Notes under the pieces: generated by a model
Databases searched by the model: none
What the model was told of the DNA's origin: nothing
The model's input: only the letters and a program-made list of their open reading frames with translations
DNA from: Bacteroidales bacterium
Lineage (GTDB): Bacteria; Bacteroidota; Bacteroidia; Bacteroidales; Muribaculaceae
Assembly: GCA_004557195.1 (NCBI GenBank)
Contig: SFER01000126.1
Span: 1 to 6,409 of the forward strand
Direction: 5' to 3'
Length of the DNA stretch: 6,409 bases
Translations under genes and position numbers: made by a program
Part shown: positions 6,315-6,409 of the stretch, one piece after another
Layout of the letters: each line of letters opens with the position of its first letter
Numbering within the stretch: position 1 is the stretch's first letter

Positions 6315-6409
6315 ATGAAAAAAATCTTAGTAATAATCATTAGCCTTTTGCTTGCGCTCCCTGCCACTGAAGCGGCATCGCTCACAGTAGCACAAAAGGC
6401 GATGCGCAC
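6315..6409 (+). CDS. Start of a second secreted protein, tandem paralogue of the preceding gene (partial)
   Basis: ATG 6315 opens a frame that runs off the window edge after 31 full codons. It begins MKKILVIIISLLLALP, a classic signal peptide with K2-K3 and a hydrophobic core, probably cleaved near T-E-A20. The mature part starts SLTVAQKAMR. Residues 23-31 (LTVAQKAMR) are identical to, and at the same numbered positions as, residues 23-31 of the preceding 331-residue protein, while the signal peptides differ. This shows a paralogous pair by tandem duplication. The A-rich leader (aacacaataaaat) has no Shine-Dalgarno. Length and any domain differences from the first copy cannot be seen here. 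Confidence 0.85.
   Translation, partial: MKKILVIIISLLLALPATEAASLTVAQKAMR

Overview
The window suggests a Bacteroidota genome, most likely Bacteroidales. No start codon is preceded by a convincing Shine-Dalgarno sequence, the short leaders are A/T-rich, every visible stop is TAA, and the base composition is roughly balanced. The genus cannot be fixed from the sequence, and no RNA genes, mobile elements, CRISPR arrays or phage genes are visible. All genes lie on the + strand and are tightly packed, like one operon cut at both ends.

Layout. 1-78: the last 25 codons of an upstream gene with a Pro/Glu/Thr-rich tail, whose TAA overlaps the next ATG (TAATG). 78-1430: a 450-residue Hanks-type Ser/Thr kinase fused to a phosphothreonine-binding FHA domain and ending in two membrane helices. 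After 10 bp, 1441-5262: a 1273-residue second Hanks kinase with one membrane helix and a very large predicted periplasmic region. That region holds about 21 copies of a roughly 32-residue 'YD..GN' repeat, a Ser/Thr/Pro linker and a small C-terminal domain. After 12 bp, 5275-6270: a secreted 331-residue protein with a possible YbjN-like N-terminal domain. After 44 bp, 6315-6409: the start of a second secreted protein whose signal peptide and mature N-terminus match the preceding one, so the two are tandem paralogues.

How the genes may work together (inference). The set looks like an envelope signalling module. The long kinase would sense something in the periplasm through its repeats. The first kinase, with its FHA domain, would bind phosphothreonine on itself, on the second kinase or on another partner. 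The secreted paralogues are candidates for periplasmic ligands or accessory factors. Two points stand out. One is the tandem-repeat ectodomain on a kinase, in place of the PASTA or other sensor domains usually seen. The other is the contrast in activation loops: Thr/Ser-containing in the first kinase, acidic and almost free of hydroxyl residues in the second.
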